Positions 23,312 to 31,985 of a stretch of 64,000 bases of DNA are shown piece after piece. The notes under the pieces are model-generated. The model was given only the letters and a program-made list of their open reading frames with translations, made no database searches and was not told the origin of the DNA. A program made the position numbers and the translations under genes. Position 1 is the first letter of the stretch. Every line of letters starts with the position of its first letter. Origin of the DNA: JBFMHP01 sp964557295 (GTDB taxonomy: Bacteria; Pseudomonadota; Gammaproteobacteria; RBG-16-57-12); contig CAZKZP010000002.1 in NCBI GenBank assembly GCA_964557295.1, positions 62,001 through 126,000 of the forward strand, given 5' to 3'.

Positions 23312-25066
23312 ATGGATTTTCTACGATCGCGATTCACGATCACCCAACTGGTCACGGCCGGACCCATCGTGCTGTTGGTCTTGCTCAGCGTGGTGCTGGG
23401 AACCGTCTTTTATTCCTACACCTACGATGATCACTTGGAGCATACCGTCGGCGAGGCGCGGATCGCGGCCCAGCCCATCGTGGCCTTGATGAAAAAGAGC
23501 GTCGGCGGCGGCAACTATGCCAATTTGCAGGACGAGGCCGCCCTCGATCTCTACCTGAGTAATAAACTGCTCAAGTTCTTTTCCGTCGAGGGCAAGACCG
23601 ATCAGTCCGGGGAATCCTTCGGTCTCGTTTACGAGGGTGGGGGCGGGCGCATCCTGCGCACGTATTATCCGCAGAATTACGAGAGCGAACTGAGGGATAA
23701 AATCGAGCGCGCCAACACCGCCCTGGTCAGCCTGCCTAGCGATCATCCCCGCCGGCCCATGATCGAACAGATGCTGCACGAGCAACAGGCGGCGCTGGAG
23801 CAGTATCGTGTTGATGCCGAGCGCGCGCAGGCGCTGCTGGGCAAATATCCACGGCCTGATCCCGGGAAGCTTTCCCAGGGATATTACCTGGATGAGTCGA
23901 CCTGGCAGATCCATCTACGGCTGGAGATCGGCAACCCCGGCGGCGGGGAGATGTGGCTGGTGGTCGACGGCACGGAGCTCTCGCATCTGGGCCAGGAGAC
24001 GTTGATGACCTTCCTCCCGGCCACGCTCGCATCCTTGCTGGCGTGCGCACTCATCGCGGTGTTGTTGTCCAGGGTGATCAGCCAGCCGCTCAAGCAGATG
24101 GTCACAACCATCGAACACATCGAACGGCATTCCGATCTCACTTCGCGCATGCCCGACCGAGGCCGGGATGAGATCGCGCGGATCGGCCATTCCCTGAATC
24201 AGATGCTGGGCAAGTTTCAGGCGCTGTTGCAGGAAGTGAATCAATCCACCGAGCACGTCTCCCGCTCGGCGCAACTGATGAGCACCTCGCTGCACGAATC
24301 CAGCGAGGGAATTGCCGAAGAAAAGAACCGCGCCATCCAATTGGCGACGGCGGCCAACGAGATGTTGACGGTGGTCGAAGAGGTGGCCAAGAGCGCGACG
24401 GTGGCCGCCGAATCGGCTAGCGAGGCCGACCACGCCGCCGCCGAAGGAGCGCAGGAAGTACAGGCGACCATCAAGGACATCGACGCCCTGGCCAATGCGA
24501 TCGAGGCCAGCGCCACGGTGATCACGCAATTGAGCAAGCAGGCCGAAGGCATCGGCAGCGTGCTGGATGTGATCCGCGGCATCGCCGATCAGACCAATCT
24601 GCTGGCGCTCAATGCCGCCATCGAGGCCGCGCGCGCCGGCGAGCAGGGCCGGGGCTTTTCGGTGGTCGCCGACGAGGTGCGCACCTTGGCGCAACGCACC
24701 CAGAGCTCGACCGCCGAGATCCACAACATGATCAGTCAGCTGCAAAGCGGTGTGGCCCAGGCGGTGACCGCCGTGCGCGAGGGCAAGCGCTATTCCGATG
24801 CCTGCGTCAATCAGGCGCAGCAGACGGCGGGCGCCCTTTCGCGCATCAACAGCGCCGTGGAGCGGATCCGCACGATGAACGAGCACATCGCCACCTCGGC
24901 CGAAGAGCAGGCCACGGTCACCGATCAGATCAACCGCTATATCAACGAGATCTCGGAGATCTCCAACAACAACTCGAGCAATGCCTGCCACTGCGAGGAG
25001 GCCAGCGAGGAATTGGCGCGCCTGGCCACGGACCTGGAGAAAAAGGTCGCGGTGTTCCGGGTGTGA
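23312..25066 (+). CDS. Methyl-accepting chemotaxis protein
   Basis: A 584-residue chemoreceptor with membrane helix 1 (about 15-38), a periplasmic sensor domain of about 190 residues, membrane helix 2 (about 232-252), a HAMP domain and a long coiled-coil signalling domain. The invariant tip is DQTNLLALNAAIEAARAGEQ followed by GFSVVADEVRTLAQRT. No C-terminal CheR-binding pentapeptide is seen (ends KVAVFRV). The ligand is unknown. It lies 25 bases after the haem protein gene, so the two may be coupled. Confidence 0.93.
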   Translation: MDFLRSRFTITQLVTAGPIVLLVLLSVVLGTVFYSYTYDDHLEHTVGEARIAAQPIVALMKKSVGGGNYANLQDEAALDLYLSNKLLKFFSVEGKTDQSGESFGLVYEGGGGRILRTYYPQNYESELRDKIERANTALVSLPSDHPRRPMIEQMLHEQQAALEQYRVDAERAQALLGKYPRPDPGKLSQGYYLDESTWQIHLRLEIGNPGGGEMWLVVDGTELSHLGQETLMTFLPATLASLLACALIAVLLSRVISQPLKQMVTTIEHIERHSDLTSRMPDRGRDEIARIGHSLNQMLGKFQALLQEVNQSTEHVSRSAQLMSTSLHESSEGIAEEKNRAIQLATAANEMLTVVEEVAKSATVAAESASEADHAAAEGAQEVQATIKDIDALANAIEASATVITQLSKQAEGIGSVLDVIRGIADQTNLLALNAAIEAARAGEQGRGFSVVADEVRTLAQRTQSSTAEIHNMISQLQSGVAQAVTAVREGKRYSDACVNQAQQTAGALSRINSAVERIRTMNEHIATSAEEQATVTDQINRYINEISEISNNNSSNACHCEEASEELARLATDLEKKVAVFRV

Positions 25067-25184
25067 GCACGATCAAGAATATTCTTCCGGAGTTGCTAAA
25101 GTCCCGGAGGAACGCTGCCGATGTATCAGTGACAGTCGCGCGATCATAAGCGGCTGACACAATAACTCTCTCCTCCTGGTGATT

Positions 25185-25213
25185 ACCCTGCTTCGAAAGA
25201 AGCAGGGTTTTTT
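25185..25213 (+). terminator. Rho-independent terminator after the chemoreceptor gene
   Basis: Stem ACCCTGCTTC/GAAGCAGGGT with a GAAA tetraloop is followed by a run of T. It isolates ilvD from the upstream transcript. Confidence 0.9.
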
Positions 25214-25285
25214 CTTTGTGGTGATTCATCGATGGGCTGGGCTAAAATAGCTCGAGTATTCGCATCACGCCCACGAGGAAACCCC

Positions 25286-27136
25286 ATGCCCGATTACCGC
25301 TCCAAGACCTCCACCCACGGCCGCAACATGGCCGGCGCCCGCTCGCTGTGGCGCGCCACCGGCATGAAGGACGACGATTTCGGCAAGCCGATCATCGCTA
25401 TCGCCAACTCCTTCACCCAGTTCGTGCCGGGCCATGTCCACTTAAAGGACATGGGGCAGCTCGTGGCGCGCGAGATCGAGGCCGCCGGCGGCGTGGCCAA
25501 GGAATTCAACACCATCGCCGTGGACGACGGCATCGCCATGGGCCACAGCGGCATGCTGTATTCGCTGCCCTCGCGCGAGCTGATCGCCGATGCCGTGGAA
25601 TACATGGTCAACGCCCACTGCGCCGATGCCTTGGTGTGCATCTCCAACTGCGACAAGATCACCCCCGGCATGCTGATGGCCGCGCTGCGCCTGAACATCC
25701 CCGCGGTGTTCGTCTCCGGCGGGCCGATGGAGGCCGGCAAGGCGGTGATCCGCGGCAAGACGGTCGCGCTGGATCTGGTCGACGCCATGGTCGCCGCCGC
25801 CGACGATAAGGAAAGCGATGAAAACGTGCGGATCATGGAGCGCTCGGCCTGCCCGACCTGCGGCTCCTGCTCCGGCATGTTCACCGCCAACTCCATGAAC
25901 TGCTTGACCGAGGCCCTCGGCCTGAGCCTGCCGGGCAACGGCTCGCTGTTGGCCACCCACGCCGATCGCAAGGAACTCTTCCTCAAAGCCGGGCGCATCG
26001 CCGTCGCGCTGGCGCGCCGCTATTACGAACAAAACGACGAGCGCGCCCTGCCGCGTTCGATCGCCAGCTTCGCGGCCTTCGAAAACGCCATGTGTCTGGA
26101 CATCGCCATGGGCGGCTCCACCAACACCGTGCTGCACCTGCTCGCCGCCGCGCAAGAGGCCGGGGTGGACTTCACCATGCAGGACATCGACCGCCTCTCG
26201 CGCCAGGTGCCGCATCTGGCCAAGGTCGCCCCGAGCACCCAGCAATATCACATGGAAGACGTGCACCGCGCCGGCGGCGTCATGGGCATCCTCGGCGAAC
26301 TCGATCGCGCCGGGCTACTCAAGACCCAGGTGCCGACCGTGCACAGTAAAACCCTGGCCGAGGCCCTCGCGCAGTGGGACATCCAGCGCAGTGATGATCC
26401 GGCGGTGAAGAAATTCTATGCCGCCGCCCCCGGCGGGGTGCCGACCACCGTGGCCTTCAGCCAAGACAAGCGCTACGCCACGCTCGACGCCGACCGCGCC
26501 AAAGGCTGCATCCGCGACCTGGCGCACGCCTACAGCCGCGACGGCGGCCTGGCGGTGCTGTTCGGCAACATCGCCGAAGAGGGCTGCATCGTCAAAACCG
26601 CCGGGGTGGATGCGGGCATCCTCAAGTTCGCCGGCCCCGCGCGCATCTTCGAAAGCCAGGACGATGCCGTCGCCGGCATCCTCGCCGATCAGATCAAACC
26701 GGGCGACGTGGTCATCATCCGCTACGAAGGCCCCAAGGGCGGCCCCGGCATGCAGGAGATGCTCTACCCCACCTCCTATCTCAAATCCAAAGGCCTGGGC
26801 AAATCCTGCGCCCTGCTCACCGACGGCCGCTTCTCCGGCGGCACCTCGGGCCTCTCCATCGGCCACGTCTCGCCCGAAGCCGCCGAAGGCGGGGCGATCG
26901 GCCTGGTGCAGGAGGGCGACATCATCGAGATCGACATCCCGCACCGCACGATCCGGCTCGCCGTCTCCGATGCCGAGCTCGCCCAGCGCCGCGCCGCGAT
27001 GCAGGCCAAGGGCCCCCAAGCCTGGAAACCCGCCACGCGCCTACGCCACGTCTCGGCGGCGCTACGCGCCTACGCTGCCATGACCACCAGCGCCTCCCGC
27101 GGCGCGGTGCGCGATGTCTCGCAGGTGGAGAAATAG
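25286..27136 (+). CDS. ilvD: Dihydroxy-acid dehydratase
   Basis: Iron-sulfur enzyme that dehydrates 2,3-dihydroxy acids to the 2-oxo acid precursors of valine, leucine and isoleucine in the cytosol. The 616-residue length equals that of the E. coli enzyme when ATG 25286 is used (GAGGAA upstream; 18 extra upstream codons ignored). Cluster cysteines and motifs are visible: SNCDKITPGM, CPTCGSCSGMFTANSMNC, and the C-terminal GRFSGGTSGLSIGHVSPEA. It stands alone, without other ilv genes. Confidence 0.97.
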   Translation: MPDYRSKTSTHGRNMAGARSLWRATGMKDDDFGKPIIAIANSFTQFVPGHVHLKDMGQLVAREIEAAGGVAKEFNTIAVDDGIAMGHSGMLYSLPSRELIADAVEYMVNAHCADALVCISNCDKITPGMLMAALRLNIPAVFVSGGPMEAGKAVIRGKTVALDLVDAMVAAADDKESDENVRIMERSACPTCGSCSGMFTANSMNCLTEALGLSLPGNGSLLATHADRKELFLKAGRIAVALARRYYEQNDERALPRSIASFAAFENAMCLDIAMGGSTNTVLHLLAAAQEAGVDFTMQDIDRLSRQVPHLAKVAPSTQQYHMEDVHRAGGVMGILGELDRAGLLKTQVPTVHSKTLAEALAQWDIQRSDDPAVKKFYAAAPGGVPTTVAFSQDKRYATLDADRAKGCIRDLAHAYSRDGGLAVLFGNIAEEGCIVKTAGVDAGILKFAGPARIFESQDDAVAGILADQIKPGDVVIIRYEGPKGGPGMQEMLYPTSYLKSKGLGKSCALLTDGRFSGGTSGLSIGHVSPEAAEGGAIGLVQEGDIIEIDIPHRTIRLAVSDAELAQRRAAMQAKGPQAWKPATRLRHVSAALRAYAAMTTSASRGAVRDVSQVEK

Positions 27137-27178
27137 CACCTTTTGACGCTCAATGAGGGCAGTGATATAACCATGGAC

Positions 27179-27200
27179 AAGCCCGCGTACGCGGGCTTTC
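27179..27200 (+). terminator. Hairpin after ilvD
   Basis: The self-complementary sequence AAGCCCGCG-ta-CGCGGGCTT ends in TTT. It probably terminates ilvD transcription or attenuates read-through into the cytochrome gene. Confidence 0.65.
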
Positions 27201-27232
27201 AATCATTGCAACCAAAAAAAGATGAGGGAAAG

Positions 27233-27829
27233 ATGAAACAGCAAAAATTGGCCGTACTGATGGGGGCGGTGCTGCTGGCGGTAAGCGGCGCGGCATTGGC
27301 GGAGGGGGATGCGAAACGGGGCGCGGAGCTGGCGGCGGCCTGTGGCGGCTGTCACGGCGAGACCGGCAACAGCGAGGTGCCGACCTTCCCGAAGCTGGCG
27401 GGCCAGAAGGCCCAGTACATCGTCAAACAGATAGCGGATTTCCAGAAGGGCGGCCGCACCGATGAGACCATGGTCGGTATGGCCATGAGTGTCACCGAGA
27501 AGCAGGATGCGCAGGACATCGCCGCCTTTTTCGCCAATCAGCCGGTGATGAAGGGCACCGCCGAGGGGGCGGATGCCAAGCTGGTGGCCAAGGGCAAGGA
27601 CATCTATGTGGAGTTCAAGTGCAACACCTGCCATGGGGATGACGGCAAGGGCAAGGGGAGCCTGTTCCCGGTCCTCGGCGGTCAGCACAAGGACTACATT
27701 GCCAAGACGCTCAATGACCTGAAAACCGATGTGCGCAAAAACGATGCGACCATGATGATGGCGCCGATCGCCAAGAAGCTCAACGCCAAGCAGATCGAGG
27801 CGGTGGCGGAGTATCTCGCCACCCTGTAA
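27233..27829 (+). CDS. Cytochrome c4, dihaem
   Basis: A 198-residue exported protein: signal peptide (cleavage near AALAEG) and two homologous cytochrome domains with CGGCH and CNTCH. Each is followed by a LAGQ/LGGQ segment and an axial methionine region (VGMAMSV; MMMAPIA). Cytochrome c4 carries electrons to cbb3 or aa3 oxidases in proteobacteria, which fits the cco operon at the start of the window. ATG 27233 follows GAGGGAAAG; the frame upstream of it crosses the ilvD hairpin. Confidence 0.93.
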   Translation: MKQQKLAVLMGAVLLAVSGAALAEGDAKRGAELAAACGGCHGETGNSEVPTFPKLAGQKAQYIVKQIADFQKGGRTDETMVGMAMSVTEKQDAQDIAAFFANQPVMKGTAEGADAKLVAKGKDIYVEFKCNTCHGDDGKGKGSLFPVLGGQHKDYIAKTLNDLKTDVRKNDATMMMAPIAKKLNAKQIEAVAEYLATL

Positions 27830-27839
27830 TGTCCCGCGC

Positions 27840-27874
27840 AGCGCCGGATCGCCGGTCCGGCGCTTTATCTTTTA
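27840..27874 (+). terminator. Rho-independent terminator of cytochrome c4
   Basis: Stem AGCGCCGG/CCGGCGCT with a 9-base loop is followed by T-rich TTATCTTTT, 10 bases after the stop codon. Confidence 0.85.
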
Positions 27875-27944
27875 GTCTCCATAAAAACTTCATTTTTTGT
27901 GCCGATATGGTCTTGGTCGAATCGAGATCTATCGGGATATGATC

Positions 27945-28496
27945 ATGCGTCTTTGGAAAGTGCTGCTAAGGGTTGGATTGGTATGGGGTTTGACGGCGGG
28001 GCCGGTGTCTGCGGGGGAGGTGCCGCTCGGTGCTCAGGCGGCGGTACCCTGCGCGGACTGCCATGGCGTCGATGGCAATGGTCGGAATGATAAGCCCGGG
28101 GTGCCGAGGCTCGCCGGGCAATCGGAACCCTACCTGGTCAAACAGATGTTCGACATNNNNNNNNNNCTGGCGCAGATCGAGGGCTTGGCCGCGTATTATG
28201 CGCGCCTGCCGCGCGGCGCGGGTACGCCGGGCAATGTCTACGCCGTGGCCGATGGCCGGCGTTATTTCGAGGAGCGCAATTGCCGGCTCTGCCACGGGGT
28301 GGACGGCGAGGGCAATCTGCAGGATGGACAGATTCCGCGCCTCGGCGGGCAGGGCCGCCTGTATCTGATCAACGCGATGAAGGATTTCCAGCGCGGCCAG
28401 CGCAGCAACGACCGCGACGGCGTGAAGCCCTTCTTTTTCTCTTCAGTGACGGATCAGGATATCGAGGCGCTGGCCGAGTATCTCAGCAGCCGCTGA
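27945..28496 (+). CDS. Second c4-type dihaem cytochrome, interrupted by an assembly gap
   Basis: Exported protein with a signal peptide ending near VSAGEV and two haem motifs, CADCH and CRLCH, each followed by a RLAGQ/RLGGQ segment as in cytochrome c4. Ten N at 28157-28166 fall within the first domain, after LVKQMFD. Compared with its neighbour, about 20 residues including the axial methionine region are missing there, so the placeholder is shorter than the real gap even though the frame happens to be kept. The start may be 27939 or 27945. The C-terminus overlaps the convergent ABC gene by 14 bases. Confidence 0.85.
   Translation: MRLWKVLLRVGLVWGLTAGPVSAGEVPLGAQAAVPCADCHGVDGNGRNDKPGVPRLAGQSEPYLVKQMFDXXXXLAQIEGLAAYYARLPRGAGTPGNVYAVADGRRYFEERNCRLCHGVDGEGNLQDGQIPRLGGQGRLYLINAMKDFQRGQRSNDRDGVKPFFFSSVTDQDIEALAEYLSSR
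28157..28166. other. Assembly gap (10 N) inside a cytochrome gene
   Basis: Ten ambiguous bases, a scaffold placeholder. Family comparison implies that the true missing sequence is longer than ten bases. Confidence 0.95.
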
Positions 28497-29547
28497 GGTG
28501 TTGTGGCCGGGCGAAGGCGACGATGTGTTCGAGGTTGAGATCCACACCCACGGTTTCGCCGATCTGATGATCCATGTGGGAGGGGAAGAGCGATAGCACG
28601 GTGCTGCCCGTCTCCAGCGTGAGGGTGTAGAGGATCTCCGCGCCCTTGAAGGCCTTGGCGGTGATGCGGCCGCGCAGCGGGCTTTCCGGATTGGGCACGA
28701 TGTCATCGGGCCGGATCAGGATGTCGACCCCCATGCCCTTGCCCCAGGGATAGGCGCGATTGCCCTGCAATAACCCGATCTCGGTGCGGATGGCCTCGTG
28801 CGAATCCATCACCCCAGGCAGAAAGATCCCTTTGCCGATGAAATCCGCGACGAAGCGGTTGGCCGGCTCGTGGTAGAGGTTGAACGGGGTATCCCACTGT
28901 TGCAACTGGCCGTGCTGCATCACGCCGATGTGATCGGCCATGGCGAAGGCCTCGTTCTGGTCGTGGGTGACCAGCACCCCGGTGATGCCCTGATGCTTGA
29001 GGATGTCGCGCACCTCGGTGCTCAGGCGCTCGCGCAGATCCACGTCGAGATTCGAGAACGGCTCGTCCATCAGGATCAGCGCCGGCTTCGGCGCCAGGGC
29101 GCGGGCGAGCGCCACGCGCTGCTGCTGTCCGCCGGAGAGTTCGTGCGGGTAACGGGTGCCGAGGTGTTCTAGTCCCACCATTTCCAGCATGGCGTCGGCG
29201 GTGATGCCTTTTTGCTTTTTGGAGAGCCCGCGCAGGCCGAAGCCGACATTCTCGCTGACGTTCATATGCGGGAACAGGGCATAGTCCTGAAACACCATGC
29301 CGATGCGCCGCTGCTCCGGCGGCAGGGTGAAACCGGGCCGGGAGATGCACTGCTGGTGGAGGGTGATCTCGCCCCGGCTGACGGTTTCAAAGCCCGCGAT
29401 GGCGCGCAACAGCGTGGTCTTGCCGCAACCGCTGGGGCCGAGGATGCTCACCAGGCTGCCTTGATTGATGTGAAACGAGACATCATCGAGGGCGCGGTGA
29501 CCCTGGTAATGCACCTCGATGTTTTTGATCTCTAATAATGAATTCAT
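28483..29547 (-). CDS. ABC transporter ATP-binding protein, ferric iron type (FbpC-like)
   Basis: A 354-residue ATPase with Walker A GPSGCGKTT, signature LSGGQQQRVALARAL, Walker B LILMDEPFSNLD, and a C-terminal TOBE-like regulatory region (about 250-354). The Q-loop and FGLRGLSKK region match the FbpC/AfuC ferric-iron group more than the spermidine or sulfate groups. No binding protein or permease is adjacent, so the partner genes must be elsewhere. A Fur-like site lies 26 bases upstream of the start. Confidence 0.85.
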   Translation of the reverse strand: MNSLLEIKNIEVHYQGHRALDDVSFHINQGSLVSILGPSGCGKTTLLRAIAGFETVSRGEITLHQQCISRPGFTLPPEQRRIGMVFQDYALFPHMNVSENVGFGLRGLSKKQKGITADAMLEMVGLEHLGTRYPHELSGGQQQRVALARALAPKPALILMDEPFSNLDVDLRERLSTEVRDILKHQGITGVLVTHDQNEAFAMADHIGVMQHGQLQQWDTPFNLYHEPANRFVADFIGKGIFLPGVMDSHEAIRTEIGLLQGNRAYPWGKGMGVDILIRPDDIVPNPESPLRGRITAKAFKGAEILYTLTLETGSTVLSLFPSHMDHQIGETVGVDLNLEHIVAFARPQHLSGC

Positions 29548-29572
29548 AAATCCGGAATACCCCTGCTGCTTT

Positions 29573-29591
29573 GATAGTAATCAATATCATT
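29573..29591 (-). promoter_or_regulatory. Fur-box-like operator upstream of the FbpC-type gene
   Basis: The 19 bases read AATGATATTGATTACTATC on the minus strand and match 12 of 19 positions of the classical Fur consensus, with AT-rich dyad character. It sits where a promoter for the iron-type ABC gene would be. Iron-dependent repression is inferred. Confidence 0.5.
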
Positions 29592-29612
29592 TGCAGATAA
29601 CAGGGGTGAACA

Positions 29613-29648
29613 AATAAAAAAACGCCCGGCGGTGGCCGCGGGGCGCTT
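29613..29648 (-). terminator. Rho-independent terminator of argF
   Basis: Read on the minus strand, a GC-rich hairpin with arms CGCCC and GGGCG is followed by a run of seven T, 23 bases after the argF stop. Confidence 0.8.
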
Positions 29649-29670
29649 CGGAGTTGGCGCGCAAACCGCG

Positions 29671-30573
29671 CTATTTCTTCATCAGGAATTCCAGCAGCGC
29701 TTTCTGCGCGTGCAGGCGGTTTTCCGCCTCGTCCCAGACCACGCTTTGCGGGCCGTCGATGACCGAGGCGGCGACCTCTTCCCCGCGATGCGCCGGCAGG
29801 CAGTGCATGAACAGGGCGTCCGGCTTGGCCAGGGCCATGATCTCATCGGTGACCTGGTAGTCGGCGAAGGCATGCTCGCGGATCTTCTGTTCCTCTTCCT
29901 GGCCCATGCTGGCCCAGACATCGGTCACGACCAGATCGGCGCCGCGGGCAGCTTCGCGCGGATCTTCCGTGAGGGTGACATTGCCGCCGGCGGCGAGCAG
30001 CGCCGCGTTCGGCGCATAGCCCGCCGGCGTGGCGATGTTGAGATGAAAGCCGAACTGGCGCGCGGCGTTGATGTAGGAGTGGCACATGTTGTTGCCATCG
30101 CCGATCCACGCCACGGTGCGGCCACGGATCGCGCCGCGGTGCTCGACGTAGGTCTGCACATCGGCCAGCAGCTGGCAGGGGTGGTACATGTCGGTCAGCG
30201 CGTTGATCACCGGCACCCGCGAATGCGCGGCGAAGGTCTCGATCTTTTCGTGCTCGAAGGTGCGGATCATGATGATGTCGACCATGCGCGAGAGCACGCG
30301 CGCGGAATCCTCGATCGGCTCGCCGCGCCCGAGCTGGGTGTCGCGCGGGGACAGGAAGATCGCCTGCCCGCCGAACTGGATCATCCCGGCCTCGAACGAC
30401 ACGCGGGTGCGGGTGGAGGATTTCTCGAACACCATGCCGAGCACCTTGTTCTTCAGCGGCTCGTAGGACTCGCCGCGGCGCAGCATGGCCTTGAGTTCGA
30501 TGGCGCGCCGGATCAGCCCGTCGAGTTCCGCGGGGGAGAGATCCAACAGCGTGAGAAAATGGCGGACGGACAT
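29671..30573 (-). CDS. argF: Ornithine carbamoyltransferase
   Basis: Converts ornithine and carbamoyl phosphate to citrulline in arginine biosynthesis. The 300-residue protein has the carbamoyl phosphate motif SSTRTR, the MYHPCQ motif and the ornithine-binding HCLPAHRGEEV. The start at 30573 is set by an upstream AAGGAAG; the open frame extends much further but only as a shadow of argD. It lies 11 bases after argD, so argD-argF form an operon. Confidence 0.97.
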   Translation of the reverse strand: MSVRHFLTLLDLSPAELDGLIRRAIELKAMLRRGESYEPLKNKVLGMVFEKSSTRTRVSFEAGMIQFGGQAIFLSPRDTQLGRGEPIEDSARVLSRMVDIIMIRTFEHEKIETFAAHSRVPVINALTDMYHPCQLLADVQTYVEHRGAIRGRTVAWIGDGNNMCHSYINAARQFGFHLNIATPAGYAPNAALLAAGGNVTLTEDPREAARGADLVVTDVWASMGQEEEQKIREHAFADYQVTDEIMALAKPDALFMHCLPAHRGEEVAASVIDGPQSVVWDEAENRLHAQKALLEFLMKK

Positions 30574-30584
30574 CGGAACTTCCT

Positions 30585-31772
30585 TTAGTTGCTCGCAGGG
30601 GCGGACAGGAAATCCAGCACCAGGCGGCTCACGCCGTCGATGATCTGGTCGCACTGTTCGTCGGTAATGATCAGCGGAGGCAGCAGCCGGACGACCTGCT
30701 CGGCGGTGACGTTGATCAGCAGGCCCGCCGCCAGCGCGCGCTTGACCAGCTCGGCGCAGGGGCGGTCGAGCGCGATGCCGACCATCAGGCCCTGGCCGCG
30801 GATCGCAGTCACGCCGGGTGTCGCACCGAGGTGATCGTTGAAACCCTTCAGCATCCGCTCGCCCAGTTGCCTGGCCCGCGGCGCCAGCTTGCCTTCTTCC
30901 AACACGTCGATCACCGCCAGCGCGGCGGCGCACGCCAGCGGATTGCCGCCGAAGGTGGAGCCGTGATTGCCGGGGGCGAAGAGATCGGCCGCCGCGCCGC
31001 GCGCCAGGCACGCGCCGATCGGCATGCCATTGCCCAGCCCCTTGGCCAGGGTGATGACATCGGGTTTGATCGGTGTGTGCTGGAAGGCGAACCAGGCGCC
31101 GGTGCGGCACATGCCGGTCTGGATCTCATCGAGCATCAGCAGCCAGCCGTGGCGGTCGCAGACCTCGCGCAGCTGGCTCAGATAATCCGCCGACGGGATA
31201 TTGATGCCGCCTTCGCCCTGCACCGGCTCGATCAGGATCGCGACCACGTTTTTGTGGTGCTCGGCGATGGTGTGGATGGCCGCCATGTCGTTGTAGTCCA
31301 CGCGCAGGAAGCCGCGCACCAGCGGCTCGAAGCCGGCCTGGACCTTGCGGTTGCCGGTAGCCGACAAGGTGGCGAGCGTGCGGCCATGGAAGCTGTTTTG
31401 CGCGACGATGATTTCGGGCTGCTCGATGTCTTTCTTGTGGCCGTAGAGACGCGCCAGCTTGATGGCCGCCTCGTTGGCCTCGGCGCCGGAATTGCAGAAG
31501 AACACCCGGTCCATGCCGGCCAGACGCGTGAGCCGCTCACCCAGGCGCTGTTGCGTGGCGATGCCGTAGATATTGGAGGTGTGCACCAGGGTCTGCGCCT
31601 GCTGGCAGATCGCCTGCGCAACCTTGGGATGGGCGTGGCCCAGACCGCACACGGCCACGCCGCTCAGCGCGTCCAGGTAACGCTTGCCGGCCTCGTCCCA
31701 CAACCAGGCGCCTTCGCCGCGCGCGAACGTCACCGGCAGGCGGGCATAGGTGGACATCAAAACATCTGACAT
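30585..31772 (-). CDS. argD: Acetylornithine aminotransferase
   Basis: A PLP enzyme of arginine synthesis (N-acetylornithine/2-oxoglutarate). The 395-residue class III aminotransferase shows the FFCNSGAEANEAAIKLAR motif, LDEIQTG with the PLP aspartate, and the Schiff-base lysine in TLAKGLGNGMPIG. The start at 31772 follows GAGGGAAG; a second ATG at 31757 is in frame. It leads the argDF operon and is preceded by a promoter plus a terminator-like leader hairpin. Confidence 0.95.
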   Translation of the reverse strand: MSDVLMSTYARLPVTFARGEGAWLWDEAGKRYLDALSGVAVCGLGHAHPKVAQAICQQAQTLVHTSNIYGIATQQRLGERLTRLAGMDRVFFCNSGAEANEAAIKLARLYGHKKDIEQPEIIVAQNSFHGRTLATLSATGNRKVQAGFEPLVRGFLRVDYNDMAAIHTIAEHHKNVVAILIEPVQGEGGINIPSADYLSQLREVCDRHGWLLMLDEIQTGMCRTGAWFAFQHTPIKPDVITLAKGLGNGMPIGACLARGAAADLFAPGNHGSTFGGNPLACAAALAVIDVLEEGKLAPRARQLGERMLKGFNDHLGATPGVTAIRGQGLMVGIALDRPCAELVKRALAAGLLINVTAEQVVRLLPPLIITDEQCDQIIDGVSRLVLDFLSAPASN

Positions 31773-31784
31773 GGTTTCTTCCCT

Positions 31785-31815
31785 CAAAAACAAAAAGGCA
31801 GCTCGGTCGGCTGCC
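31785..31815 (-). terminator. Terminator-like hairpin in the argD leader
   Basis: On the minus strand, stem GGCAGC/GCTGCC with a 7-base loop is followed immediately by TTTTTGTTTTT. It ends 12 bases before the argD start and lies downstream of the predicted promoter, so it could act as an attenuator of argDF rather than as the end of another gene; no minus-strand gene exists upstream. Confidence 0.7.
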
Positions 31816-31833
31816 CACTTGCGAAAAACCAAT

Positions 31834-31860
31834 ATTATATCGGTTGGCCCGCGCAATCAA
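31834..31860 (-). promoter_or_regulatory. Predicted sigma70-type promoter of argDF
   Basis: On the minus strand a perfect -10 TATAAT (31834-31839) and a -35-like TTGATT (31855-31860) are separated by 15 bases, slightly short. The start of transcription would be near 31826, giving a leader of about 54 bases that includes the hairpin at 31785-31815. Confidence 0.5.
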
Positions 31861-31960
31861 ATAGGGATGTGTGTTGGCGTGGGCCGTGGAATTTCTCCCG
31901 CGGCAATAATCGTCCCAAGGCGTTGTCATGGGAGTGTAATATTGGCAGGGTGTAATCGTA

Positions 31961-31978
31961 CCGTCATAAAAGCTCACG
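31961..31978 (+). promoter_or_regulatory. PHO box upstream of phoB
   Basis: Two half-sites CCGTCAT and GCTCACG flank an AAAA spacer, 8 bases upstream of the first phoB ATG, matching the 7-4-7 layout of PhoB sites with the first half-site best conserved. It suggests autoregulation of phoBR. Confidence 0.55.
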
Positions 31979-31985
31979 GGGATTC

